The notes below the pieces were generated by a model, which saw only the letters and a program-made list of their open reading frames with translations, was not told the DNA's origin and did not search any database. Positions 45,495 through 55,680 of a stretch of 64,000 nucleotides of DNA are shown here, piece after piece. The stretch is from Inia geoffrensis (Eukaryota; Chordata; Mammalia; Artiodactyla; Iniidae), in NCBI GenBank assembly GCA_036417435.1, contig CM070917.1:57820436-57884435 (forward strand), written 5' to 3'. How positions within the stretch are numbered: the first letter of the stretch is position 1; the number at the start of each line of letters is the position of its first letter. The position numbers and the translations under genes are program-made.

Positions 45495-45706
45495 GGTGGT
45501 GGTGCTTTTGTTTTTGCGGTACGCGGGCCTCTCACTGTCGTGGCCTCTCCCGTTGCAGAGCACAGGCTCCGGACGTACAGGCTCAGCGGCCATGGCTCAC
45601 GGGCCCAGCCGCTCCGCGGCCTGTGGGATCCTCCCGGACCGGGGCACGAACCCGTGTCCCCTGCATCGGCAGGCGGACTCTCAACCACTGCGCCACCAGG
45701 GAAGCC
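45495..45706 (-). mobile_element. CHR-2 SINE (odontocete-type short form)
   Basis: Minus-strand head 'ggcttccctggtggcgcagt' near 45706, intact GC-rich body, end 'gaggcccgcgtaccgc' near 45518, and an A-rich tail interrupted by G and C. Short duplications of 'ctgttgtt' lie at both ends. Spurious reading frames on both strands here come from the element. Confidence 0.92.
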
Positions 45707-46199
45707 CTGTTGTTTTTTTTTTAATGGAACAGCTTCTTTTATTTCTTTTTCACACTGAATCCCAAGTCCTCAGGCTTATCTAAAAATACAGAATTTCAGT
45801 GACAAGTAGACTTTTGGTCCTCCTTTTAAACTGTTAAGTCATTAGAAAGGAAGTTACAGTGGAATAATCAAAGGTGAATAATCAAAAAATGGGAATTTCA
45901 TCGATGAATGGACTGCATATGCCCCGCTGTGGTATGGTATATAGAAGGGCTCTGAGATTTGAATGAAGATGGGAATTCTTACCCAGATTTGATCACCAGT
46001 CAGAGAGTGAACTTGGGAGAGTTGTTCATCCTTCTCTGATCCATGCTTTCCATCTTCTCCTGGAAATTCCAAGGCTTCTTTACAAATAAGGGACATTTTT
46101 GTTGTCCCAGAGAATCCCTGGTAGGGGATTGTAGATGATCCCTTCCTTCCTTCCTGCTAGTGTTGGAGGGTCCCCTGGGAGGCAGGGGGCAGCTATGGC

Positions 46200-46410
46200 T
46201 CACTATGGAGACAGGGATACTGGCAGTGGCAGCTCTGGCAACTGCTCATTGGCATGGGCCCTGTAGGAGGCCACCACTTTCCTACCAAGCTGTACCATGT
46301 TAATGTAAGGTATTGACAACAGGGGAAATAGTGTGGGACATACGGGAACTCTATTTACTATCGTCTTACATTTTCTGTAAATATAAAATTATGATTAAAA
46401 AAATATCTTA
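46200..46410 (+). mobile_element. Probable old LINE-1 3' end
   Basis: The sequence 'gacaacaggggaaatagtgt' followed by 'gggaactctatttactatc' and 'ttctgtaaatataaaatt' resembles the 3' UTR end of old L1 subfamilies in sense orientation. The assignment is from memory only. Confidence 0.45.
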
Positions 46411-46551
46411 TTAAAATGAAAACTGTTAAGAACAAGGCATTCAGGACACAAATTCCCAGCACAGGAGGTATGTTTGCCCGGGTTGTCATAGGACCAGCCC
46501 CGTGGGCTGCCCTGCCCTCCGTGATTGGACCATTAAGAAAGCAGGTTCCAG

Positions 46552-46909
46552 GGGCTTCCCTGGTGGTGCAGTGGTTAAGAATCCGCTTGCCAATGCAGGG
46601 GACACGGGTTCCAGCCCTGGTCTGGGAAGATCCCACGTGCTGCAGAGCAACTAAGCCCATGCGCCGCAACTATTGAGCCTGTGCTCTAGAGCCCGCGAGC
46701 CACAACTACTGAGCCCACGTGCCACGACTACTGAAGCCCACGCCCTAGAGCCCGTGCTCCACAACGAGAGAAGCCACCACAGTGAGAAGCCCACGCACCG
46801 CAGTGAAGAGTGTCCCCCGCTCGCCGCAATCAGAGAAAGCCCGCGAGCAGCAACAAAGACCCAGCGCAGACAAAAATAAAATAAATAAATACATTTATTA
46901 AAAAAAAAA
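46552..46909 (+). mobile_element. CHR-type SINE, long form
   Basis: Begins 'gggcttccctggtggtgcag', with box-B relative 'gggttccagccctgg', then tandem 'cacaactactgagcccacg'-like units typical of the long CHR body. It ends in an A-rich tail with AAAT units and a poly-A at about 46900-46909. No clear target-site duplication was found. Confidence 0.9.
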
Positions 46910-47329
46910 GAGAGGGGAGACAGTTAAAGATTTCTTTAAATCTTTAAAGTCCCTCCCCTCTCTTAATCTTGTTAATTAGCAGAGAAACAAATGATAACAA
47001 ACAACTTAAGGTATTTATTAAAAGACAACCACCACCATCCTCCCAGAGTAGGGTAGATTTTGCCACATTCTCTGGACTCTCTCATCTATGTGTAATGTTG
47101 CTTTTGATAGCTGATTCCATCACACGACCTGAAGGACAGTTAATAAAAAATATTCTGCTGCATTTGCTTCTCACTTTCCTTTCCCCTGTATTTTTCTGCA
47201 CTTTTTGAAAGTTGCAGATAGCATGACATTTTGCCTGGAAATTTTCTTAAGAAAAAGGACATTATCTTACATAACCACAAAACCACGATCACACTCAAGA
47301 AATTTAACATTGATACAATATTATTATCT

Positions 47330-47540
47330 GATATCCAGTCCTTATTCAAATTTCTCCCAATTGTTCAAATAATGTCCTTTATAGCCTTTGGTTTTTGATC
47401 CAGGATCCAGTCAGAATCTGCCCTTAGTTGTCATGCAACATTAGTCTTAACCTGGAACAATTTTCCCCACATTTTTTGGTCTTTCTTGAATTGAAAATCT
47501 AGATAGGACTATTACAGTTTTTTTTTGTGGACTATTCTAC
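47330..47540. repeat. Unassigned old interspersed repeat
   Basis: This stretch ('ttcaaatttctcccaattg', 'ggatccagtcagaatctgc') has the look of an ancient LINE-type 3' sequence and resembles 60750-61170 in wording and order. I cannot name the family with certainty. Confidence 0.4.
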
Positions 47541-50184
47541 AATTTGAATTTTTTAACAGCTCTATTCAGGTATAAGTGATATACAAAACCCCGCACACAT
47601 TTAAACTATATAATTTGACAATATTGGATGTATGTTTACACCTGTGAAGCCATGCCTACAATCAAGGTAATTAAGCTATCTCCTGAAAAGTTTCCTTATG
47701 CCCTTTGGAATCCTTCCTCCTATTCCACTAATCTGCTTTCTGTGGCTATAGTTTGCATTTTCTAGAATTTTGTTTAAATGGAATAATACAACATGTACCC
47801 TTTTACATAGCATAATTATTTGGGGATTAGTTTACCCTTTTTATTGCTGAGTAGTATTCCAATGTATGGGTAAATCACCATTTGCTTATTCATCCACCTG
47901 TTGATGGACATTCAGGCTATGTCCAGTTTTTGGCTGTTACAAATAAAGCTGCTATAAACATTCATGTAGAAGTTTTTGTCTGGACATAGGCTTTCATTTC
48001 TCTTGGGTGACTATCTATGAGTAAGACGACTGGATTCGATGGTTGAGTATGTATGTTAATCTTTATAAAAAACTGTGAAGAAACCTCCCGGGGTGGTTGT
48101 GCCATTTGCATTCCGAACACAATTTATGAGAGTTTTAGTTCCTCCAAATCCCAGCCCACACTTGATACTATCAGTCTTTTTCATTTCAGACATTCTGATA
48201 GGTATGTGGTGGTATCTGACTGCGGCTTTAACTTTGTATTTCTCTGGTGATGAATGATGTTCAGCACCTTTTCCTGTGCTTATCTGCCATCATACTTCTT
48301 TAATGAAGTGTATGTTCAAAGCTTTTGCCCATTTTTTTGGTTTGCGTGTTTCTTTTCATATAAAATTTTGAGAGTGCTTTGCATATTCTCACTTCAAGTT
48401 TTTAATCAAATTAATGATTCACAAATATTTTCCCATTTTGAGTTAATTTTTGTCATGGTACATGGTGTAGATTGCAGTTCACTTTTTGCAGATGGATGTC
48501 CAATGGCCCCAGCACCACATGTTGAAAAGACTATCTCTATCTCCACTGAGTTGAACTGTCTTTGTAACTTCAAAAATTAGTCGTCCGTATATGTGTGAGT
48601 CTATTTCTTGACTTTCTATTCTGTTCCATTGATATTTTGCACATTTTGATGCCACTTCTACAGTTTTAATTGCTGTAGATTTATGATAAGTCTTGAAATC
48701 AGGTAGTAGTTGTCCTTTAAATTTTTTTTTTTTTAAGTTGTTTTGGCTATTCTAGGTCCTTTGCTTTTCCATATGGATTTTAAGATCAGGACCCATGATA
48801 ATTGAATATCTCTCCATTTATTAGATTTTCTCTAATTTCTCTTACCAATAGTTTGTAGTTTTCAGTGTATGTCTTGCATATCTTTGCCAGAATTTATCCC
48901 TAAGTATTTCATATTTTTGATACCATTGTAAGTGTTCTTAACAGTTTGTATAAATTGGTTAATAGTGTATATAAATAAGACTCATTTGGGGGTATTGATC
49001 TTTTAATTTGCAATGTTACTAAGGTCACTTATTAGTTCTAGTATTTGTTTGTTTCTTTGTTTGTAGATTCAGTCAGATGTTCTACACAGAGAATTGTGCT
49101 GTTTGAAAATAAAGACAGTTATACATCTTTCTCTCCAAACTGGATGTTTTTTTTCTTGCCTCATTGAACTACCTAGAACTTCCAGCAAAACTTGGAAGAG
49201 AAGTGATAAGGGCAGATGCCCTGGTTTTGTTCCTGATCTCAGTGTTCAGACTTTTACCACTAAGCGTGATGTTGGCTACAGTAGCATTTTTTGTAGATGC
49301 TATTCTTCATGCTGATGAAGTTCCCTTATTGGTTTTCTGAGAGGTGTTTTTTTAAAATCAGGAGTAGATTTTAGTTTTTGTCAAATGCTTTCTTTCTGTC
49401 TATTGAGATAATAATATGGGTTTTCTTCTGCTAATATGATAAATTACATTGGTATTTCAATCTTTAAAAACTTTACATTCCTGAAATAAGTCCTTCAAGG
49501 TCATGATGTACTATCCTTTTTATATATCGTTGAATTTGACTAGCTAAATTTTGGTTTACAATTTTTGCATCTATCTTCACCAAGGACACTGGTCTGTAGT
49601 TTTCCTGTCTGGTTTTTGGTATCAGGGCAAAGCAAGTATCATAGGATGATATGGGAAGATGCTTGTTTGCCATCCGTATATTTCTTCATTAACATTTGGG
49701 CAGAATTCATCAGTGAAGCCATCTGGACCTGGAGCTTTCTTTGCAGGAAAGTTTTTAACCACAAATACAATTTTAAAAATAGATACAGTGCTATTCAGAT
49801 TATCTATCTTCTTAAGTGAGCAGCTTGTGTCATTCAAAGAATTAATTTCATCAAAGTTATCAAAAGCATGGGCATCAAGTTGTCTATAAATTCCCTCACT
49901 ATCCCTTCAGTGTCTCCAGAACCTTCAGTGATGCCACTTCTCTCATTCCTGATTTGGGGTTTTTGTGTCTTCTGTTTCCTTATCAGTCTGAGCAGTTATT
50001 GATCTGCTCAAAGAACCGGCCTTTGGTTGAGTGGATTTTCTCTACTGCTTTTCTGTTCTCTTTTGCATTGATCTCCACTGTGATCTTTATTATTTCCTTT
50101 CTCCTACCTACTTTGGGTTTAATCTGCTTTTCTTTTACTAACATCTTCAGGTTGAAGCTGAGGTCAGTGATTTGAAACCTTTCT

Positions 50185-50428
50185 TCTTCTTCTTTTTCTT
50201 TTTTAACAGGGGAATTAACATTTATTTATTTATTTATTTACTTACTTACTTACTTACTTATTTGGTTGCACCGGGTCTTAGTTGTGGCAGGCAGGCTCCT
50301 TAGTTGTGGCACATGGGCTCTTTAGTTGCAGCATGCTTGCGGGAACTAGTTCCCTGACTAGGGATCGAACCCAGGCCCCCTGCATTGGGAGTGTGGAGTC
50401 TTAACCACTATGCCACCAGGGAAGTCCC
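50185..50428 (-). mobile_element. CHR-type SINE with compound 3' tail
   Basis: The tRNA-derived head lies at 50265-50428 on the minus strand, beginning gggacttccctggtggcat. The tail is an (ATTT)/(ACTT) microsatellite at about 50220-50262, followed by a short non-SINE segment and a second A-rich run (50185-50215). A 12-bp duplication tgaaacctttct flanks the whole unit (50173-50184 and 50429-50440), so the extra segment was inserted together with the SINE. Confidence 0.85.
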
Positions 50429-51045
50429 TGAAACCTTTCTTTATTACCTTTACAGGACTATAAATAATTATAATCTTCCATATTTATCATTTAAAAAAAT
50501 TATGTTCACGAGAAGTTTTTCCCTTGAAAGATTCTGGAATAATTTTTATGACACAGAACTGTGTATTATTCCCTGTGTCTGCCTAGAAGAGTATGTGAAA
50601 AATATCAGAAGAAAGGTTAGATCTGTCTAAAGTCATATCTGCACAGGACCAAGAAAGGTAGATATTTGATCTTTATGTAATTAATATGATTACTGAAGAT
50701 AACCCATATTTTTCCTGGCTATGTATCACTTTGTACCTTGTGTTTCTGCCTAAATGTTGCCTTTCTTCTTTTCTATTGTATGCATTTAGTTCTAGAAGTT
50801 TCCCTCTCAGCACTGCTCAGCTGTGTCCCACAGGTTTTGATACGTTGTATATTCATTTTTATTCAGTTTAAGGTACTTTTTACTTCCCTTGAGACCTCCT
50901 TTTTGAAAAAAATTATTTAAAAAAGTTTTACTTCATTATTTTACATATTAATATGTTTATATGATTATAAATATTTATAATTATATACAACTTATACTAA
51001 AGTATATAAATATCAATTACATTATAAAATATACACAAATATTCT

Positions 51046-52436
51046 CCCAGATTTACTGAGGTATAATTAACAAAAATGTACACATTTGGGCTTCCCTGGT
51101 GGCACAGTGGTTGAGAGTCCGCCTGCCGATGCAGGGGACACGGGTTCGTGCCCCGGTTTGGGAAGATCCCACACGCCGCGGAGAGGCTGGGCCCGTGAGC
51201 CATGGCCGCTGAGCCTGCGCGTCCGGAGCCTGTGCTCCGCAACGGGAGAGACCACAACAGTGAGAGGCCCGCATATCACACACACACACACACACACACA
51301 CAAAAGTACATATTTAAGGTGTAAAATGTCACGGTTAAAGTATGTATTGTGAAATGATTATCACAATCAAGTTAATACATCCATCGCCTCACATAGTTAC
51401 CTTCTTTTTTCTTGGAGTGGGAAGAGCACTTAAAATCTACTCTCTTATCAACTTTCAAGTATACAATATAGTATTGTTAACTAGTCACCATGCTGTACAT
51501 TAGATCCCCAGAACTTATTTATCTTATAGCTGGAAGTTTGTCCTCTTTGACCAATATCTTCTCATTTCCCCCACTCCCCAGCCCCTGACAAAAACCATTC
51601 TACTCTCCGTTTCTATGAGTTGACTTTTTTAAGATTCCACAAATGAATGAGATCATACAACATTTGTCTTGCTCTTGTCTGGCTTATTTCACTTAGCACA
51701 ATGTCCTCCAGGTTCAACCATGCTGTCATGAATGGCAGGATCTCCCCCTCCTTTTTATGGCTAAATAATATTCCACTGTGTGTGTGTTTGTGTGTGACAT
51801 TTTCTTTATTCATTCATCTGATGATGGACACTTAGGTTGTTTCCACATCTTGGCTATTGTGAATAATGCTACAATGAACTTGGGCGTGCAGGTATCTCTT
51901 TGAGATACTACCGACTTCATTTCCTTTGGATATACACCCATTAGTGAGATTGCTGGATTGTATGGTAGTTCCATTTTTAAATTTTTGAGAACTTCCATGC
52001 TATTTTCCATAGTGGCGACACCAATTTACATTCATACCAAAAGCACACAAGGGTTCCACATCCTTATTTTCTCCACACCCTTGCCAGAACTTGTTATCTC
52101 TTGTCTTTTTGACAACAGTCATTCTGACAGGCATGAGGTGATACCTCATTGTGGTTTTGATTTGCATTTCCCTGATGATTAGTGATGTTGAGCACTTTTT
52201 CATGTGCCCTTTGGCCAGCTGTATGTCTTCTTTGGAAAAATGTCTATTCAGGTCCTTTGACCATTTTTTAATCAGGTTTTTTCTTTTTGAGTTGCATGAG
52301 TTCCTTATAGTAGTATATTTTGGATATTAACCCCATATCAGATAGATGTTTGTAAATATTTTCTTCCATTCTGAAGGTTGTTTTTTCATTTTGTTGACTG
52401 TTTTCGTTGTTATGCATAAGATTTTAGTTTGATGCA
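51046..52436 (-). mobile_element. Second LINE-1 3' fragment nested in the older one
   Basis: In antisense the plus strand reads like the classic L1 3' end: 'tttactgaggtataatt' at the 3' terminus, then the 'cttagcacaatgtcctcca' and 'gcatttccctgatgattag' landmarks, up to the terminal part of ORF2 near 52400. It is 5'-truncated. AT-rich low-complexity DNA flanks it at about 50880-51045 and 52437-52610. A CHR-2 SINE is in turn inserted at 51088-51302. Confidence 0.75.
51088..51302 (+). mobile_element. CHR-2 SINE (odontocete-type short form) with CA-repeat tail
   Basis: Starts 'gggcttccctggtggcacag' (tRNA head with box A-like sequence), followed by the GC-rich CHR-2 body 'ccgcggagaggctgggccc' and 'gtccggagcctgtgctccgc'. 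In place of a plain A tail it ends in about 13 CA units (51276-51302). Related flanks 'aatgtacacattt' and 'aagtacatattt' are the likely target-site duplication. Confidence 0.92.
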
Positions 52437-52610
52437 GTCCCACTTATTTTATACATACTTATAAATAAATGATTTTACATATTTATGCTGCTTATACATT
52501 TATGTATATAACATTTATACTTTAATATCGTTTTATTTTATACAATATATTTATATTATTTATTAAACTTTTATATTTAAAATATTTTAATCATTTATTT
52601 AAAAGTATGC
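52437..52610. repeat. AT-rich low-complexity stretch
   Basis: Almost only A and T with repeated 'ttatac', 'tttata' and 'ttattt' blocks. It sits at the 5' border of the nested L1 fragment and is matched by similar AT-rich DNA at its other border (about 50880-51045). Confidence 0.7.
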
Positions 52611-55020
52611 CGTTTAGTTTCCAAGTGTTGTTGATTTTCCTATTACCTCTTTTCAAAAAAAACCTTTTTTTTTGTTTTTTGCCCTATTACCTCTTTTGAT
52701 TTTGCATTTGATTCCACTGTGGTTGTAGAATATGCTCTGTAAGATTCCAGTTCTTTTAAATGTGTCGTGGTTTGTTCTACGACGCAGGATGAGGTCCATC
52801 TTGGTGTACGTCCCCGGCACTTGCAAAGAACATGGGTTTACAGTTGTGTGGAGTTTCGTCCAGCAGGTGGATGGTGTTGTTCAAGTGTCTGAGAGAAACT
52901 TCCTGGTTCCCCGTCTACTCGTTCTGTCATTTACTGAGAAGAGAGTGCTGGATTCTCCAGGTGTAATTATGGATTACCTATTTCCCCCTGCAGTTCCACC
53001 AGTTTTCATTTTATGTGTTTCGAAATACTGTTATTAGGTGAACAAACATTTAGACTGTTCCATTCTCACGATGGGTGGACTCCTTTAGTGTCAGGAAACA
53101 CCTCTGTGTCTCTGGTAATGTTCTCTGCCCTGAAACCTACTTTGATATATTAACGGGGGCATTGCTGCCTTCTTTTGCTTAGTGGTAGCATGATATGTTT
53201 TTACTTTTAATCTATCTGTGTCTTTACACTGAAAGTGCATTTCTTTCAGGCTCATATAATTTGTTCTTTTTTTTTCTTTTCAATCCAATCTGACACTCTC
53301 TGCTTTTTAACTGGGTATTTAGACTATCTACATTGTGATTATTGATATGGTTACGCTTAAATCTATTGTCTTATGTTTGTGGTATTTATCTCATCTATTC
53401 TTTGTTCCCTTTCCCTCCTTTTCTTCTTTCTTTTGTGTTGCTTGTATATACTTATGATTTCACGTTATCTCCTTTGTTAGATCATTGGCTATAGTTAAAA
53501 AAATTTTTTCGTGGTAACTTTAAGGTTTACGGGCTACATTTTATCACAGTTCACCTTCAGGTGATATTATACCACTTGAATGAAGTGAAGAGAACCTAAC
53601 AATAGTATTTCCTCAACTTCTCTCTTCCCAACCTTTCTGTTACTCTCAGCATACATTTTGCTTTTACATATGCTATGGACTCCATAGTACACTGTTATTA
53701 CTTTTTGTTTAAACAGTCAATTATCTTTTAAAGAGATTTAAATAACAAGGAAAATAAACCCCATACATTTATCAGTGGAGCATTCTTTCCTGGTGCTTTT
53801 CACCATATGGTGTACGTGCATGTTTCCTCCGGGTATTATTTTCCTTTGCCCAAAGGGTTTTCTCTAACATTGCTTATACTGTGGATCTACGAGCGATGAA
53901 TTCTTTCAGTTTCATATGTCTTAAAAAGTCTTTATTTTGCCTCCATTTTTTAGAGATATTTTCACTGGGTACAGAATTCTACATTGATCGTTTTTCTTCC
54001 AGGACTTTAAAGATGCAGCCCCACTGTCTTCCTCCAGTCACTGTTTCTGACAAGTGATCTGCTGTCATCCTTATCTTTGCTTCTTTGTTCCTTTTCTTAT
54101 TGTCTGCTTCTCAGTTTTTTAACTTGTTGTTTTTTAAGCAATTTGATTATCAGGTGCCCTGGTGTAGTTTTCTTCATGTTTCTTGTGTTTGGGGTCTGCT
54201 GAACTTCCTGGATCTGTGGGTTTATAGTTTTCATCAAATCAGAAAATATCTTAGCCATTATTTTTTCAAATATTTTTTCTGCCATCCCCTGTTAGGGGCC
54301 CCCAGTACACATATATTCGGTCACTTGCAGTTGTCCCACAACTCAAAGATGTTCCTTTAGTTTCATAAAAGTTTCTTTTCTCACTGTGCTTCATTTTGGA
54401 GTTTTTATTACTATGTCTTTAAGTTCACTAATTTTTCTTCTGCAACATTTAATCGGTTGTTAATCCCATCTAGTCTACTTTTCACATCATGTATCATAGT
54501 TTTCATTTCTAGAAGTTTGAGTTGGGTCCTTTTAATATCTTCCATGTCTCAGTGGAGCTTTTTTTTTTTATATGGAACAGACTTCTAATGACCGTTTTAA
54601 TGTCCTTGTCTGCTAATTCTAACATCTGTGAGAGTTCAGAATACGTTTCGGTGGACTCATTTTCTTTTTCTCCTCATTATGGATCGTATTTTCCTCCTTC
54701 TTCACATGTCTGGTAATTTTTGCTTGGTAGCAGTAACTGTAGAGTAACATGGTGTATGGGTGATTTAAGAAGCGATCCTCTGGGACCAGATCTCTTGGAG
54801 ATTATCAGGGCACTGAGACAACAGGAAAGGGCTTTCCTAATGTGCTGTTATTAGATTTCCTTGTCCCGAGGCACGCCTTCTCTGTACATCAGTGCCCCAC
54901 AGTGCACACTGCCCCTTCAGTCAAATGGCACATGATCCTTCTGAGCCTGTAGCTCTTTCTGGAGTTCCCCTCTTTGCTTCCTCCCAGACTGAGCCCACCT
55001 TCTCTAAGGCTGAGGTAATT

Positions 55021-55680
55021 CCTGTGCCTCAATCAGTTTGAGAACACGGGCCCCCTGCCCGCAGACAAAAAGAAAATCCAGGCCCTCACCACCACCCCCG
55101 TGACCAAGGAGCACTTAGGCTCCAGGCTGAGTGCCCCGTGTGCAAGGACGACTACGGGCTGGGCGAGCGCGTGTGGCAGCTGCCCTGAAACCACCTCTTG
55201 CACGACAGCTACATCGTGCCCTGGCTGGACAGCTGCCCCATCTGCCAAAAAAGCCTCACAGGACAGAACACGGCCACCGACCACCCCCCCACCCCCGGGC
55301 CTGGCGGTGGTGAGCTTCTCCTCCTCCTTGTCTTCCTCCTTCAGCTCACCCGGTAATGAGAACCCAGCCAGCAGCTCCTGAGCATCCTGGCCAGCCCCCA
55401 GGGCAAGCACTGGGCCGCAGGCCGGGACTGTGGACTCTGCGGCCCCCTGCACCCCACGCCCATGGACTGCGGTGCCACCGGGCCCGCCGCGGTGGAGGCT
55501 TGGAGGACCCGCCACTTCCGGCTGTGGAGGGAGCCCGGGCCTCCCCAGGGCTGGGCGTCTGACTCCCTTCCCGTTTGTATCCGACCTCACCCTCTACGTG
55601 TTCGACGGCGGAAAGGTTTTTATAATTTTAAATTATTACTGCTTTGAAATAAATGAACGTTTGAGCTCAAAAAAAAAAAA
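55021..55680 (+). pseudogene. RNF126 processed retropseudogene, 5'-truncated
   Basis: Read on the plus strand this is an intronless copy of the 3' half of an E3 ubiquitin ligase mRNA of the RNF126/RNF115 pair. It starts near codons for LNQFENTGP, then has ADKKKIQAL, the RING finger and a serine-rich tail. The TGQNTAT motif after the RING and the Ser tract fit RNF126, not RNF115. It is dead: one base is lost near 55129 just before the first RING cysteines, and a Cys codon in the LPCNH motif is now TGA at 55186-55188. The inherited 3' UTR ends with AATAAA at 55648-55653 and a 12-A tail at 55669-55680. Near-duplicates of aggtaattc flank it (55013-55021 and 55684-55692), the mark of LINE-1-mediated insertion. 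It is antisense to RPTOR. Confidence 0.87.

Larger units (their letters stand above)
47555..54780 (-). mobile_element. Old LINE-1 (L1M-class), decayed, with later insertions
   Basis: Minus-strand translation gives broken ORF2 reverse-transcriptase pieces: 49622-49837 contains KKAPGPDGFTDEFCPN, and 49473-49673 contains ENYRPVSLVKIDAKIVNQ and HHDLEGLI. These are hallmarks of the L1 palm and thumb region. The 3' UTR-like end lies near 47555 and the 5' (ORF1/upstream) part near 53.9-54.8 kb. ORF2 homology breaks off near 50900 and resumes near 52600, so a younger L1 end at 51046-52436 was inserted inside. Stops and frameshifts make it inactive. The exact subfamily and ends are uncertain. Confidence 0.8.

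Noticed and set aside
49473..49837. Reverse-transcriptase-like peptides on the minus strand
   Set aside because: They are L1 ORF2 remnants broken by stops and frameshifts, not a working gene and not retroviral.
50220..50262. Repeat array resembling a CRISPR or satellite
   Set aside because: It is a simple (ATTT)/(ACTT) microsatellite forming the tail of a SINE; there are no spacers and the genome is mammalian.
55021..55680. A working RING-finger E3 ligase gene
   Set aside because: It is intronless and 5'-truncated, frameshifted before the RING, has a stop in the LPCNH motif, and carries a poly-A tail: a processed pseudogene.
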